Assembly (NCBI GenBank): GCA_007994965.1
Contig: VOPW01000001.1
Span: 1,426,001 to 1,490,000 of the forward strand
Origin: Piscinibacter aquaticus
Lineage (GTDB): Bacteria > Pseudomonadota > Gammaproteobacteria > Burkholderiales > Burkholderiaceae_C
Direction of reading: 5' to 3'
Length of the DNA stretch: 64,000 nt
Part shown: positions 26,565 through 41,181 of the stretch, one piece after another
Numbering within the stretch: position 1 is the first letter of the stretch
Layout: each line of letters opens with the position of its first letter
Position numbers and translations under genes: made by a program
Notes under the pieces: model-generated
The model's database searches: none
Told to the model about the DNA's origin: nothing
Seen by the model: only the letters and a program-made list of their open reading frames with translations

Positions 26565-26595
26565 TGTCTTTCCTGTCGCGAACGTCGAGGCGGCC

Positions 26596-27624
26596 TTGGA
26601 CCAGTTCCTCATCAACCTGCTCAACGGCATCAGCTCCGGGCTGCTGCTGTTCATGCTCAGCTCGGGCCTGACGCTGATCTTCAGCATGATGGGCGTGCTG
26701 AACTTCGCGCACGCGAGCTTCTACATGCTCGGCGCCTACTTCGCCTACACGCTCACCGGTGTGGTGGGCTTCTGGGCGGCGCTGGTGCTGGCGCCGCTGC
26801 TCGTGGGCGCGAGCGGTGCGCTGTTCGAGCGGGCCATCCTGCGCAAGGTGCACAAGTACGGCCACGTGGCTGAACTGCTGGTCACCTTCGGCCTCTCGTA
26901 CGTGCTGTATGAGCTGGTGCAGCTGATCTGGGGCCGCACCTCGGTGCCGTTCTCGCCGCCCGAGGTGCTGCAGGGCACGGCCTTCACCATCGTGCAGTCC
27001 TCCGCCGACTCGATGCGCTTCGTGCTCGGCGTGGCGCCGCCGGAGGTGTGCAAGGGTGCGGCCGACGTCATCGTGCAGTGCACGCGCTTTCCGCTGAACC
27101 GCACCTTCCTCGCCGCCGTGGCGATCCTGATGCTGGTCGGCCTGTGGCTGCTGCTCACGCGCACGCGCATCGGCCTCGTGATCCAGGCGGCGCTGACGCA
27201 CCCGGAGATGGCCGAGGCGCTGGGCCACAACGTGCCGCGAGTGTTCATGCTGGTGTTCGGCGCCGGCTGCGCGATGGCCGGCCTGGCCGGCGTCACCGGC
27301 GGCATCACCTTCGTGACCGAGCCGAACATGTCGAACATCGGGCCGATCATCTTCGCGGTGATCGTGATCGGCGGCATGGGCTCGCTGCCCGGCGCCTTCG
27401 TCGGCTCGCTGCTCATCGGCATCCTGCAGACGCTGCCGCTGACGGTGGACAAGTCGCTCGTCCACCTCGGCGAACGATTCGGCTGGGCGATCGCGCCGGA
27501 CAGCCCGCTGTACCCCGTCGCCAAGATCACGCTGGCCCAGACCGCGCCGATCCTGCCCTACCTGCTGCTGGTGCTGATCCTGATCTTCCGGCCACGTGGC
27601 CTGCTGGGCTCGCGGGAAGACTGA
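26596..27624 (+). CDS. livH: Liv-type ABC transporter permease, LivH family
   Basis: An intact, very hydrophobic 342-residue permease with FSMMGVLNFAHASFYMLGAY near the N-terminus, ALGHNVPRVFMLVFGAG (the EAA-like loop) and IFAVIVIGGMGSLPGAFVGS, all diagnostic of LivH. An insertion around 26990-27080, containing cysteines, is longer than in E. coli LivH. The start is TTG at 26596; no better start is seen before LINLLNGISSG. It forms the membrane channel with LivM. Confidence 0.92.
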   Translation: MDQFLINLLNGISSGLLLFMLSSGLTLIFSMMGVLNFAHASFYMLGAYFAYTLTGVVGFWAALVLAPLLVGASGALFERAILRKVHKYGHVAELLVTFGLSYVLYELVQLIWGRTSVPFSPPEVLQGTAFTIVQSSADSMRFVLGVAPPEVCKGAADVIVQCTRFPLNRTFLAAVAILMLVGLWLLLTRTRIGLVIQAALTHPEMAEALGHNVPRVFMLVFGAGCAMAGLAGVTGGITFVTEPNMSNIGPIIFAVIVIGGMGSLPGAFVGSLLIGILQTLPLTVDKSLVHLGERFGWAIAPDSPLYPVAKITLAQTAPILPYLLLVLILIFRPRGLLGSRED

Positions 27625-27628
27625 CGAC

Positions 27629-28919
27629 ATGCCCTCGAACGTCTATCACTTCAAACCCTGGAACATCGGCCGCTGGATCGTCTGGGGCCTGTTCGCGCTG
27701 CTGCTGATCGTCGCGCCGCTGGCCTGGACCAGCAGCCTCGGGCTGACGATGCTGTCGCAGATCGGCATCGCGATCATCGCCTGCCTGTCGTACAACATCC
27801 TGCTCGGCCAGGGCGGCATGCTCAGCTTCGGCCACGCGGTATACACCGGGCTGGGCTCGTTCCTGGCGATCCACACGCTCAACGCGGCATCGGCGGGCAA
27901 GCTGGCGATTCCGGTCAGCCTCATCCCGGTGGTCGGCGGGTTCGCGGGCCTCGCGGTGGCGGCGCTGCTGGGCTACGTGACCACGCGCAAGTCGGGCACC
28001 ACCTTCGCGATGATCACGCTGGGCGTGGGCGAACTGGTGTGGTCGATGTCGCTGATGCTGCCGGAGTTCTTCGGCGGCGAGGGCGGCATCTCGGGCAACC
28101 GCGTCGTCGGCAAGCCGGTGCTGGGCATCAGCTTCGGGCCGCAGATCCAGCTGTACTACCTGATCGCGCTGTACTGCTTCGTCTGCACCGCGGCGATGTT
28201 CGCGCTGACGCGCACGCCGCTGGGCCGCATGCTCAATGCGGTGCGCGACAACCCGGAGCGCGTCGAGTTCGTCGGCTACGACACGCGCCAGTGCGCTGGC
28301 GCGCCTTCATGATCGCCGGCTTCTTCGCCGGCATCGCCGGCGGGCTGGCCGCGCTGAACTTCGAGATCGTCACCGCCGAGGTGGTGGGCGCCTCGCGCTC
28401 GGGCGCCTACCTGCTGTTCGTCTTCCTCGGCGGCGCCACCTTCTTCTTCGGCCCGATCATCGGCGCGGTGCTGATGGTGATCGGGATCGTGCTGCTGTCG
28501 GAGTGGACCAAGGCCCGGCTGTTCTACCTTGGCCTGATCTTCCTCTTCATGGTGATGTATGCGCCGGGCGGTGTGGCCAGCCTGATCATGATGAACCTGC
28601 GCGTGGCTGCCTTCGGCAAGCTGCGCCGCATCTGGACGGCCTACCCGGCGCTGGGCGGGGCCGGCGCGACGCTGCTGCTCGGCGTGGCGGCGGTGATCGA
28701 GATGGTCTACCACGTGCAGCTCAACGCCGCGCTCGGGCCGGAGATGAAGTTCCTCGGCGCCACGCTGAACACCGGCAGCGCCGACACCGGTTCGGCGTGG
28801 TCTTCGTGATGCTCACCGGCGCCGGCCTGTTCGAGCTGGCGCGGCGCGTGTTCGTGCGCGAGTGGGGCGAGACGCAGGCCGAGATCGAGAAGGAAATCAA
28901 GCGGAGGGAAGCACTGTGA
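27629..28919 (+). CDS. livM: Liv-type ABC transporter permease, LivM family (two frame breaks)
   Basis: The second permease, with LSYNILLGQGGMLSFGHAVY, FAMITLGVGELVW and GRMLNAVRDNPERVEFVGYDT in the first part. A break at 28291 (CCAGG read as CCAG; DTRQVRWRAFMIAGFFAG restored) leads to GGATFFFGPIIGAVL and MYAPGGVASLIMM. A second break near 28790 fits CCTGG read as CCGG and gives DTWFGVVFVMLTGAG, ending EIEKEIKRREAL. About 430 residues, longer than usual because of a C-terminal membrane extension. The stop overlaps livG. Confidence 0.9.
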
Positions 28920-29691
28920 GCTTCGCCGTCGAGTTGAAAGACGTCCGCAAGAGCTTCGGCAAGACCGAGATCATCCGCGGTGCCAGCCTGTCGGTGAAGC
29001 AGGGCGAGCGGGTGGCCATCATCGGGCCGAACGGCGCGGGCAAGTCGACGCTGTTCAACCTGATCTCGGGCCGCTTCCACGCCACCACCGGCGACATCCT
29101 CGTCAACGGGCAGTCGATCCTCGGCCGCAAACCCTTCGAGATCAGCCGCATGGGGCTGGCGCGCAGCTTCCAGGTGAGCAACCTGTTCACCCGACTGTCG
29201 GTGTTCGAGAACATCCGCTGCGCGGTGCTGTGGTCGCGCGGCTACCGCTATTCGTTCTGGCGCTTCCTCGCCGACGCGAAGGACGCGAACGACCGCACCG
29301 AAGAGGTGCTGAAGATGATCAAGCTCGACAAGCGGCGCGACGTGCTGGCGATGAACCTCACCTACGCCGAGCAGCGCGCGCTGGAGATCGGCATCACGAT
29401 CGCCGGCGGCGCCGAGGTGATCCTGCTCGACGAGCCCACCGCCGGCATGAGCCGCAGCGAGACCACGCGCTTCGTGCAGTTGATCCGCGAGGTCACCGAA
29501 GGCAAGACGCTGCTGACGGTGGAGCACGACATGGGCGTGGTGTTCGGCCTGGCCGACCGCATCGCGGTGCTGGTCTACGGCGAGGTGATCGCCTTCGACA
29601 CGCCGGAGGCGGTGCGCGCCAACCCGCGCGTGCAGGAGGCCTACCTCGGCTCGGTGCTGGCCGAGGCGCAGGCGTCGGGGCGCATCCATGA
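28916..29691 (+). CDS. livG: Liv-type ABC transporter ATPase, LivG family (frame break near the 3' end)
   Basis: GTG start overlapping the livM stop. Walker A GPNGAGKST near residue 37, GLARSFQVSNLFTRLSVFENI, a signature region degenerate as LTYAEQRALEIG, Walker B VILLDEPTAGMS and switch His in TVEHDM. The open frame runs on past the livF start, which is abnormal. One G missing from the G-run near 29672 would end the protein as QASGAHP at TGA 29689-29691, restoring an ATGA overlap with livF. Confidence 0.88.
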
Positions 29692-30389
29692 GCCTGCTGA
29701 AGGTCGACAACCTGCACGCCTACTACGGCAAGAGCCATGTGCTGCACGGCGTTCAGATGAACGTGCAGCCGGGCGAGATCGTCGCGCTGCTCGGCCGCAA
29801 CGGCTCGGGCCGCTCGACCACCGCCAAGGCGATCATGGGCCCGGTCGACGCGACCGGCTCGGTGAAGTTCCGCGACCATCAGGTGCTCGGCCGCAAGCCC
29901 TTCGAGATTGCCCACACCGGCATCGGCTACGTGCCGGAGAACCGCGACATCTTCCCCAAGCTCACCGTGCACCAGAACCTGATGCTCGGCGAGAAGCGCG
30001 GCAACAAGAAGCCGCGCTGGAGCTTCGACGACATGTACCGGCTGTTCCCGCGCCTGAAGGAGCGGCAGCACACCCAGGCCGGCGTGATGTCCGGCGGCGA
30101 GCAGCAGATGCTGACGCTGTGTCGCACGCTGATGGGCGACCCCGACCTGATCATCATCGACGAGCCCACCGAGGGCCTGGCGCCGATGATCGTCGAGCTG
30201 GTGGCGGAGTACCTGAAGGAGCTCAAGGAGCGCGGCATCTCGGTGCTGCTGATCGAGCAGAAGCTCACCATCGCGCTGGAGATCTCGCAGCGCTGCTACG
30301 TGATGGGCCATGGCAGCATCGTCTTCGAGGGCACCCCCGCGGAGCTGCGCGCCAACGCCTATATTCGCAAGGAGTGGCTGGAGGTCTGA
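29688..30389 (+). CDS. livF: Liv-type ABC transporter ATPase, LivF family
   Basis: An intact 233-residue ATPase. Its Walker A is GRNGSGRSTT near residue 35, with Arg where the catalytic Lys usually stands. The rest is standard: GIGYVPENRDIFPKLTVHQNL, signature MSGGEQQMLTLCRTL, Walker B LIIIDEPTEGLAP and SVLLIEQK. The Arg variant seems to recur in some betaproteobacterial LivF proteins (from memory), so it may be functional. It completes a full five-gene importer. Confidence 0.9.
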   Translation: MSLLKVDNLHAYYGKSHVLHGVQMNVQPGEIVALLGRNGSGRSTTAKAIMGPVDATGSVKFRDHQVLGRKPFEIAHTGIGYVPENRDIFPKLTVHQNLMLGEKRGNKKPRWSFDDMYRLFPRLKERQHTQAGVMSGGEQQMLTLCRTLMGDPDLIIIDEPTEGLAPMIVELVAEYLKELKERGISVLLIEQKLTIALEISQRCYVMGHGSIVFEGTPAELRANAYIRKEWLEV

Positions 30390-30446
30390 GCAGGCGCTGC
30401 CTGTCACGGCAGCGACAGAGGCTCCGCGCCCGGCCATCCTAGAATC

Positions 30447-30458
30447 GAACGATCGTTC
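30447..30458. promoter_or_regulatory. Palindrome GAACGATCGTTC, candidate TetR-type operator
   Basis: A perfect 12-base palindrome in the 124-base gap between livF and the fadJ-like gene, 55 bases before the ATG. Symmetric sites of this kind are typical of TetR-family repressors of fatty-acid catabolism in betaproteobacteria. No TetR gene is in the window, so the regulator is not identified. Confidence 0.5.
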
Positions 30459-30513
30459 TTTTCTGCTTCGTTCACCCGACTTCCGCCCGCTCTCCCCATC
30501 GAGAGGACACCGC

Positions 30514-32606
<2,093 letters not shown>

Positions 32607-32631
32607 GCGCAGCACCCACCGGAGCACCGCG

Positions 32632-33213
32632 ATGAGCGAGCGCGCCACCTTCACCCGCATGGAGGAGAGCACCGCGGACGACTGGCGCCGAATCGCCGGC
32701 GAGTACGCGCCTTTCGTGAAGGCGCTGCCCGACCGGCTGATCGCGCACCTGAAGCTGCTGGAAGGCGACTACGGCGGCTTTCCGGTCGACCGCTACACGC
32801 ACTCGCTGCAGACCGCCACGCGTGCGCTGCGCGACGGCCGCGACGAGGAGTACGTGGTCTGCGCGCTGCTGCACGACATCGGCGACACGCTGGCGCCGTT
32901 CAACCACTTCGACGTGGCCTCGGCGATCCTCAAGCCGGTGGTCAGCGAGGCGAACCTGTGGATGATCCAGCACCACGGCATCTTCCAGGGCTACTACTTC
33001 TTCCATCACCTGGGCCTGGACCGCAACCTGCGCGACCAGTTCAAGGGCCACCCGCACTACGCGCGCACCGAGGAGTTCTGCGCGCTGTACGACAACCCGG
33101 CCTTCGATGCGAAGGCCGAGACGCTGCCGATCAGCGAGTTCGAACCGATGCTGCGCCGTGTGTTCGCGCAGCCCCGCAACAGCATCTACAAGGCGGCGAT
33201 GCCCGCTGCCTGA
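32632..33213 (+). CDS. HD-domain phosphohydrolase-like protein
   Basis: 193 residues with an HD signature: His in RYTHSLQTATRAL, HD in ALLHDIGDTLAP and later HH in MIQHHGIFQGYYFFHHLG, consistent with a divalent-metal hydrolase. Members of this subgroup are often found among beta-oxidation genes, but I know no defined substrate. It lies 25 bases after fadJ and 16 before the thiolase, so it is part of the operon. Confidence 0.8.
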   Translation: MSERATFTRMEESTADDWRRIAGEYAPFVKALPDRLIAHLKLLEGDYGGFPVDRYTHSLQTATRALRDGRDEEYVVCALLHDIGDTLAPFNHFDVASAILKPVVSEANLWMIQHHGIFQGYYFFHHLGLDRNLRDQFKGHPHYARTEEFCALYDNPAFDAKAETLPISEFEPMLRRVFAQPRNSIYKAAMPAA

Positions 33214-33229
33214 GCCAAGGAGTTCATCC

Positions 33230-34402
<1,173 letters not shown>

Positions 34403-34403
<1 letters not shown>

Positions 34404-34860
34404 TGGCGGACGCCGGCGGCCCGCCACCGGTGACGGTGTCGCCGGAAGCCTTCCTGGCCATGGGCCGGGACATCCTCGCCAAGCAGCCCTTCAGCATCCT
34501 GCTCGGCGCGCAGCTGAATGCGCTCGCGCCCGGCCGCTGCGAGCTGCAGGTGACGGTGGCCGAGCACCTGAAGCAGCAGCACGGCTTCGTGCATGGCGGC
34601 GTGCTCGCCTACCTCGCCGACAACGCGCTCACCTACGCCGGCGGCACCGCACTGCGCGTGCCGGTGCTGACCGGTGAGTTCAAGATCAACTACGTACGGC
34701 CGGCGGTCGGAGATCGCCTCGTGGCGCGCGCCGAGGCCGTGCACGTCGGCAAGACGCAGGCGGTGTGCCGCTGCGAGGTGATTGCCGTCAGCGCCGCGGG
34801 CGAGAAGCTCTGTGCGCTGGCGCAGGGCACCATCGTCGTCGCGCCCGGCCAGGATTCCCA

Positions 34861-34864
<4 letters not shown>
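34403..34864 (+). CDS. PaaI-type hotdog thioesterase (first)
   Basis: 153 residues with the hotdog motif HGFVHGGVLAYLADNALTYAG and GEFKINYVRPAVGD. Catalytic residues of the PaaI subgroup are represented by the HGG turn and the Asp in LADN. It hydrolyses acyl- or aryl-CoA, and probably rescues CoA from dead-end intermediates of the surrounding pathway. Starts and stops overlap both neighbours (TGATG; ATGA). Confidence 0.85.
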
Positions 34865-36708
<1,844 letters not shown>

Positions 36709-36718
36709 ATCTGCCGAC

Positions 36719-36912
36719 ATGAAGCCTTCGACGACCGAGAAGTGGGTCTGGATCCTGATTTATGGCGGCCTGCTGTCGGTCGGGCTCGGCATCGCGCTGC
36801 AGCAGCACGGCAGCTGGCGCTCGGCTGGACGCTGACCCTGGGCGGCGGCGTCGTGGCAGGGCTGGGCGTGGTTCTGATCTGGGTGCGCTCGCGCCAGAAG
36901 GACGAAAGCTGA
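36719..36912 (+). CDS. Small two-helix membrane protein (frame break near 36822)
   Basis: Restoring one G near 36822 gives a 64-residue protein with two hydrophobic segments, WILIYGGLLSVGLGIAL and GGGVVAGLGVVLIWV, and a charged end RSRQKDES. This is the layout of many unnamed small inner-membrane proteins. Its stop TGA at 36910-36912 overlaps the ATG of the next gene, so translation is coupled. Function unknown. Confidence 0.7.
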
Positions 36913-38860
36913 TGCGCCGCTGGCTGATCCTCGCGGCGGCCTGCCTCGCCGCACCGGCCTTCGCGCAGGTCTACGAGTTTCCGCGCTGGAACGATGCCGC
37001 GCAGGTGCGCGCCGAATGCAGCCGGTTGCTGGCCGATGTGCGCCAGCGCGAGAAGGCGATCGCCGCGATGCCCGGGCAGGGCGCCCCGGTGCTCGGCGCG
37101 CTCGACGAGATGATGCAGCGCGTCGAGGACACGATGGGGCCGCTGTGGCTGCTGCCGGCGGTGCATCCGGCCAAGCCGGTGCGCGATGCGGCCGAGGCCT
37201 GCGATCTCGAGTACCAGCGCTTCACCGCCTCGTTCCTGCAGAACGCCCGCGTGTACCAGCGATTGAAGCGTGCCGCCGTGGCCGACGACATCGATCGCCG
37301 GCTGCAGCGCGATCAGCTCGACGCCTTCGAGGACTCCGGCGTCGCGCTGCCGGCGGCGGCACGCCAGCGCGCCCGCCAGATCAGCACCGAGCTGACCCGG
37401 CTGTCGCAGGACTTCGAGCGGCGCATCCGCGAGCCGCGACACCGTGGCCTTCTCCGAGGCCGAGCTCGAGGGCGTGCCCGAAGGCGTGTGGCGCAACGCG
37501 CGGCGCGATGCCCGGGGCCGCTACGTGCTCGGGCTGGACTACCCGACCGCCGACCCGGTGATGGATCGGGCCGTGCAGGAGCAAACCCGCGAGCGCATGT
37601 GGCGCGCCACGATGCGCCAGGGCGGCGAGGCCAACCTGAAGACGCTGCAGCGCATTGCCGAACTGCGGCGCGAGTATGCGCGGCTGTTCGGGTTTCACTC
37701 CTACGCCGATTTCACGCTGCGCCGGCGCATGGTGGGCAGCGAGGCGCAGGCCACGAAGTTTCTGGCCGAGGTGGATGCGGCGGTGGCGCAGCGCGAGCGT
37801 GCCGACTGGCCGTGCTGCGCGAAGCGAAGGCGCACGCCACCGGGCAGCCGCTGTCGGCCACGACGCTGCAGCGCTGGGATCTGCGCCACTTCACCGAGCG
37901 CGTGCGCCAGGAGCGCCATGCCGTCGACCAGGAGGCCTTCCGCGCGCACTTTCCGCCGCTGCGCAGCCTGGAGTTCGTCTTCGCGCTGGCGCAGCGGCTG
38001 TTCGGCGTGCGCTTCGAGCCGGTGGAGCAGACGCTGTGGCACCCGCAGGCCCGTGCCTATGCGGCGCGCGACGAGAGCGGTGCGCTGCTCGGCACGCTGT
38101 TCGTCGATCTCTACCCGCGGCCGGACAAGTACAACCATGCGGCGGTCTGGTCGTTCCGCAACGTGTCCACGCGAACGGGCCGTCTGCCGGCGGCCGCGCT
38201 GGTGGTCAATTTCGATCGCCAGGGCCTCACGCTGGACGAGCTCGAGACGCTGCTGCACGAATTCGGCCATGCGCTGCATGCGCTGCTGTCGACCACGCGC
38301 TATGCCATCCCGGGCGGCACCAGCGTGCAGCTCGACTTCGCCGAGGCCCCGTCGCAGATGCTCGAAGACTGGGTCTACGACCCGGCGGTGCTGGCGCTGT
38401 TCCAGCAGGTGTGCAGCGAATGCCCGCCGGTGCCGCGCGAGAAGATCGAGCGGGCCGAGCGCGCGCGCCACTTTGCCAAGGGCATCGCCACCTCGCGGCA
38501 GCTGATCTTCGCGCGCTACGACGGCTCTGCACGGCGCGCGCGCCGAAGCGCCGATGGCGCTGTGGGCGCGCATGGAGCGCGCCACGCCGCTGGGCCATGT
38601 GCCCGGCACGATGTTCCCGGCGGGTTTGGCCACGGCCGGCGGCTACGGCAGCGGCTACTACGCCTACATGTGGAGCTGGTCCAGGCCGAAGATCTGCGCA
38701 CCGCCTTTGCCCATGACCGGCTCGATGCCGCCGCCGGCCGCCGCTACCGCGAAACGGTGCTCGCCAACGGCGGCCGGTCGCGCCGCAGGAACTGGTGCGC
38801 CGCTTCCTCGGCCGCGAGGGCAACGCGGAGGCCTTCTTCCGCAGCCTGGCCATCGAGTAG
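36912..38860 (+). CDS. M3-family oligopeptidase with signal peptide (five frame breaks)
   Basis: The zinc site LLHEFGHALHALLS (HExGH) lies near residue 448, with ATTLQRWDLRHF, DLYPRPDKYNHAA, IPGGTSVQLDFAEAPSQMLEDW and PGTMFPAGLATAGGYGSGYY as M3 (thimet/PrlC-like) blocks. Unlike typical cytosolic M3 enzymes it begins with a clear signal peptide ending PAFAQ. Breaks lie near 37432, 37805, 38528, 38685 and 38778; three of them fit misread CCTGG. Restored, it is about 650 residues and ends at TAG 38858-38860. Confidence 0.88.
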
Positions 38861-38888
38861 ACGACGAACGAACACAAGGAGACCGACC

Positions 38889-39680
38889 ATGAGCACCCCG
38901 ATCCACAAGCTGTTCGACCTCAGCGGCCAGACCGCCCTCGTCACCGGGGGTTCGCGCGGCCTCGGCCTGCAGATCGCCGAGGCACTGGGCGAGGCCGGCG
39001 CGAAGATCTTCCTCACCTCGCGCAAGGCCGCCGATCTCGAAGAGGCCGCGGCCCACCTGCAGGCCAAGGGCATCGATGCACGCTGGGTGGCGGCCGACAT
39101 GAGCCAGCCGGCCGAGGTGGAGCGCGTGGCCACCGAGGCGCTGCACCGCCTGGGCGACATCGACATCCTCGTCAACAACGCCGGCGCCACCTGGGGCGCG
39201 CCGGCCGAGGACTATCCGCTGGAAGCCTGGGACAAGGTGATGAACCTGAACATCCGCAGCATCTTCCTGATGAGCCAGCAGATCGGCAAGCGCAGCATGA
39301 TCCCGAGAAAGCGCGGCCGCATCATCAACGTGGCCTCGATCGCCGGGCTCTCCGGTTCGGGCGACGTCGAGTTCATCGCCTACGGCACCAGCAAGGGCGC
39401 GGTGGTCAATTTCACGCGCACGCTGGCCGGCGAGTGGGGCGAGCACGGCATCACCGTCAATGCGCTCGCGCCCGGCTTCTTCCCGAGCAAGATGACCAAG
39501 GGAACGCTGGAGCGCATCGGCTCCGACCGCCTCGCCAAGGCCGCGCCGCTGCGCCGCATCGGCGACGACGACGACCTCAAGGGCGCGGCGCTGCTCTTCG
39601 CCTCGGCGGCGGGCAAGCACATCACCGGGCAGATCCTGGCCGTCGACGGTGGCGTCAGCGCAGTGCACCACGGCGGATGA
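38889..39680 (+). CDS. SDR-family oxidoreductase (gluconate 5-dehydrogenase-like)
   Basis: An intact 263-residue Rossmann protein: TALVTGGSRGLGLQIAEALG (TGxxxGxG), LVNNAGATWG, catalytic Ser in VASIAGLSGSG, YGTSKGAV (YxxxK) and LAPGFFPSKMT. It uses NAD(P)(H). In this operon it probably oxidises a hydroxyl intermediate, but the substrate is not deducible. A strong Shine-Dalgarno (AAGGAGA) precedes it. The stop overlaps the next start as ATGA. Confidence 0.87.
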   Translation: MSTPIHKLFDLSGQTALVTGGSRGLGLQIAEALGEAGAKIFLTSRKAADLEEAAAHLQAKGIDARWVAADMSQPAEVERVATEALHRLGDIDILVNNAGATWGAPAEDYPLEAWDKVMNLNIRSIFLMSQQIGKRSMIPRKRGRIINVASIAGLSGSGDVEFIAYGTSKGAVVNFTRTLAGEWGEHGITVNALAPGFFPSKMTKGTLERIGSDRLAKAAPLRRIGDDDDLKGAALLFASAAGKHITGQILAVDGGVSAVHHGG

Positions 39681-40114
39681 ACTTCCTCGCCAAGATCCCC
39701 TTCGTCGACCTGCTCGGCATGGAGCTGGTCTCGTGCGAGGCCGGCCGTGCCGAGATCGTGCTGGCGCTGCGCGACGAACTCACCAACTCGTGGAGCGTGG
39801 CCCACGGCGGCGTGACGATGACGCTGCTCGACGTGGTGATGGCGCACGCCGCGCGCAGCCCGAACCAGCCGGGCCATGCCGAATCGCCCGGCGTGGTGAC
39901 CATCGAGATGAAGACCAGCTTCCTGCGCGCCGGCCTCGGCCGGCTCACGGCGCGGGGCACGCTGCTGCACCGCACCGCCTCGATGGCCTTCACCGAAGGT
40001 TCGGTGGTCGACGAGAAGGGCGAACTGGTGGCGCATGCCACCGGCACGTTCAAGTACATGAAGGCGCTGCCCGCGGGCGGACGGCGCATCCAGAGGCTGA
40101 ACGCCTCCGACTGA
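39677..40114 (+). CDS. PaaI-type hotdog thioesterase (second)
   Basis: 145 residues: LTNSWSVAHGGVTMTLLDVVMAHAA carries the HGG...D core, followed by VVTIEMKTSFLRAGLGRLTA and GTFKYMK. It is distinct in sequence from the thioesterase at 34403, so the cluster holds two different acyl-CoA thioesterases. Translationally coupled to the SDR gene (ATGA). Confidence 0.85.
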   Translation: MNFLAKIPFVDLLGMELVSCEAGRAEIVLALRDELTNSWSVAHGGVTMTLLDVVMAHAARSPNQPGHAESPGVVTIEMKTSFLRAGLGRLTARGTLLHRTASMAFTEGSVVDEKGELVAHATGTFKYMKALPAGGRRIQRLNASD

Positions 40115-40134
40115 CCCCACGGAAGGAAGACGAC

Positions 40135-41152
40135 ATGGCACACATCAACAAGCAGTGGCTGCTGGCCTCGCGCCCGAAAGGCGAAGCGATGGTGGACAAC
40201 TTCCGCCTGGTGGAGACACCGGTACCGGCGCTGAACGACGGCCGGTGCTGGTGCGCCACCACTACCTCTCGCTCGACCCCTACATGCGCATGCGCATGAA
40301 CGATGCGAAAGCTATGCAGCGCCGCAGGCGCTCGATGCCGTGATGATCGGCGGCACGGTGGGCGAGGTGGTCGAGTCCAAGCACCCGAAGTTCGCCGCCG
40401 GCGACAAGGTCGTCGGCATGGGTGGCTGGCAGCAGTACGCGGTGGTCGACGGCAACATGCTCGGCATGCTGCGCAAGGTGGACACCACGCACGTGCCGCT
40501 GTCGGCCTACCTCGGCGCCGTGGGCATGCCCGGCGTCACCGCCCGGTATGGCCCGGTCAAGCTGTGCGCGCCGAAGGCCGGTGAAACGGTGGTGGTCAGC
40601 GCCGCCAGTGGCGCGGTGGGCGGCGCGGTGGGCCAGCTCGCCAAGGTGCGTGGCTGCCGCGTCGTCGGCATCGCCGGTGGCACCGAGAAGTGCCGCTATG
40701 TCGTCGACGAACTCGGCTTCGATGCCTGCGTCGACTACAAGCAGCACAAGGATGCGAAATCGCTCGATGCCGCGCTGGCCGAGGCCGCGCCGAACGGCAT
40801 CGACTGCAACTTCGAGAATGTCGGCGGCGAGATCCTCAACGCGGTGCTGCGCCGCATGAATGCCTTCGGCCGCATGGCGCTGTGCGGCATGATCAGCGGC
40901 TACGAAGGCCAGCCGATTCCGCTCGCCAACCCGGCGCTGATCCTCACGCAGCGCTTGCGCCTGGAAGGCTTCATCGTCAGCGAGCACATGGAGGTGTGGC
41001 CCGAGGCGCTGAAGGAGCTCGGCACCTTGGCGGCCACCGGCAAGCTCAAGTACCGCGAGACCATCGCGCCGACGATCGAAGACGCACCGGAAGCCTTCCT
41101 CGGTTTGCTCAAGGGTCGCAACTTCGGCAAGCAACTGGTCAAGCTCATCTGA
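40135..41152 (+). CDS. NADP-dependent zinc-free MDR oxidoreductase (CurA/leukotriene-B4-reductase-like; two frame breaks)
   Basis: An enoyl/2-alkenal reductase-type protein: NKQWLLASRPKGEAMVDNF, VLVRHHYLSLDPYMRMRMND, VVVSAASGAVGGAVGQLAKV (nucleotide-binding) and GRMALCGMISGYE are typical. The first break (40243) is CCAGGTGC read as CCGGTGC; the second near 40308 lacks one A. About 339 residues restored. It reduces activated double bonds with NADPH; the physiological substrate here is unknown. Confidence 0.88.
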
Positions 41153-41181
41153 GCCACGTGGCGCGCGGGGAGGGCTCTTCC

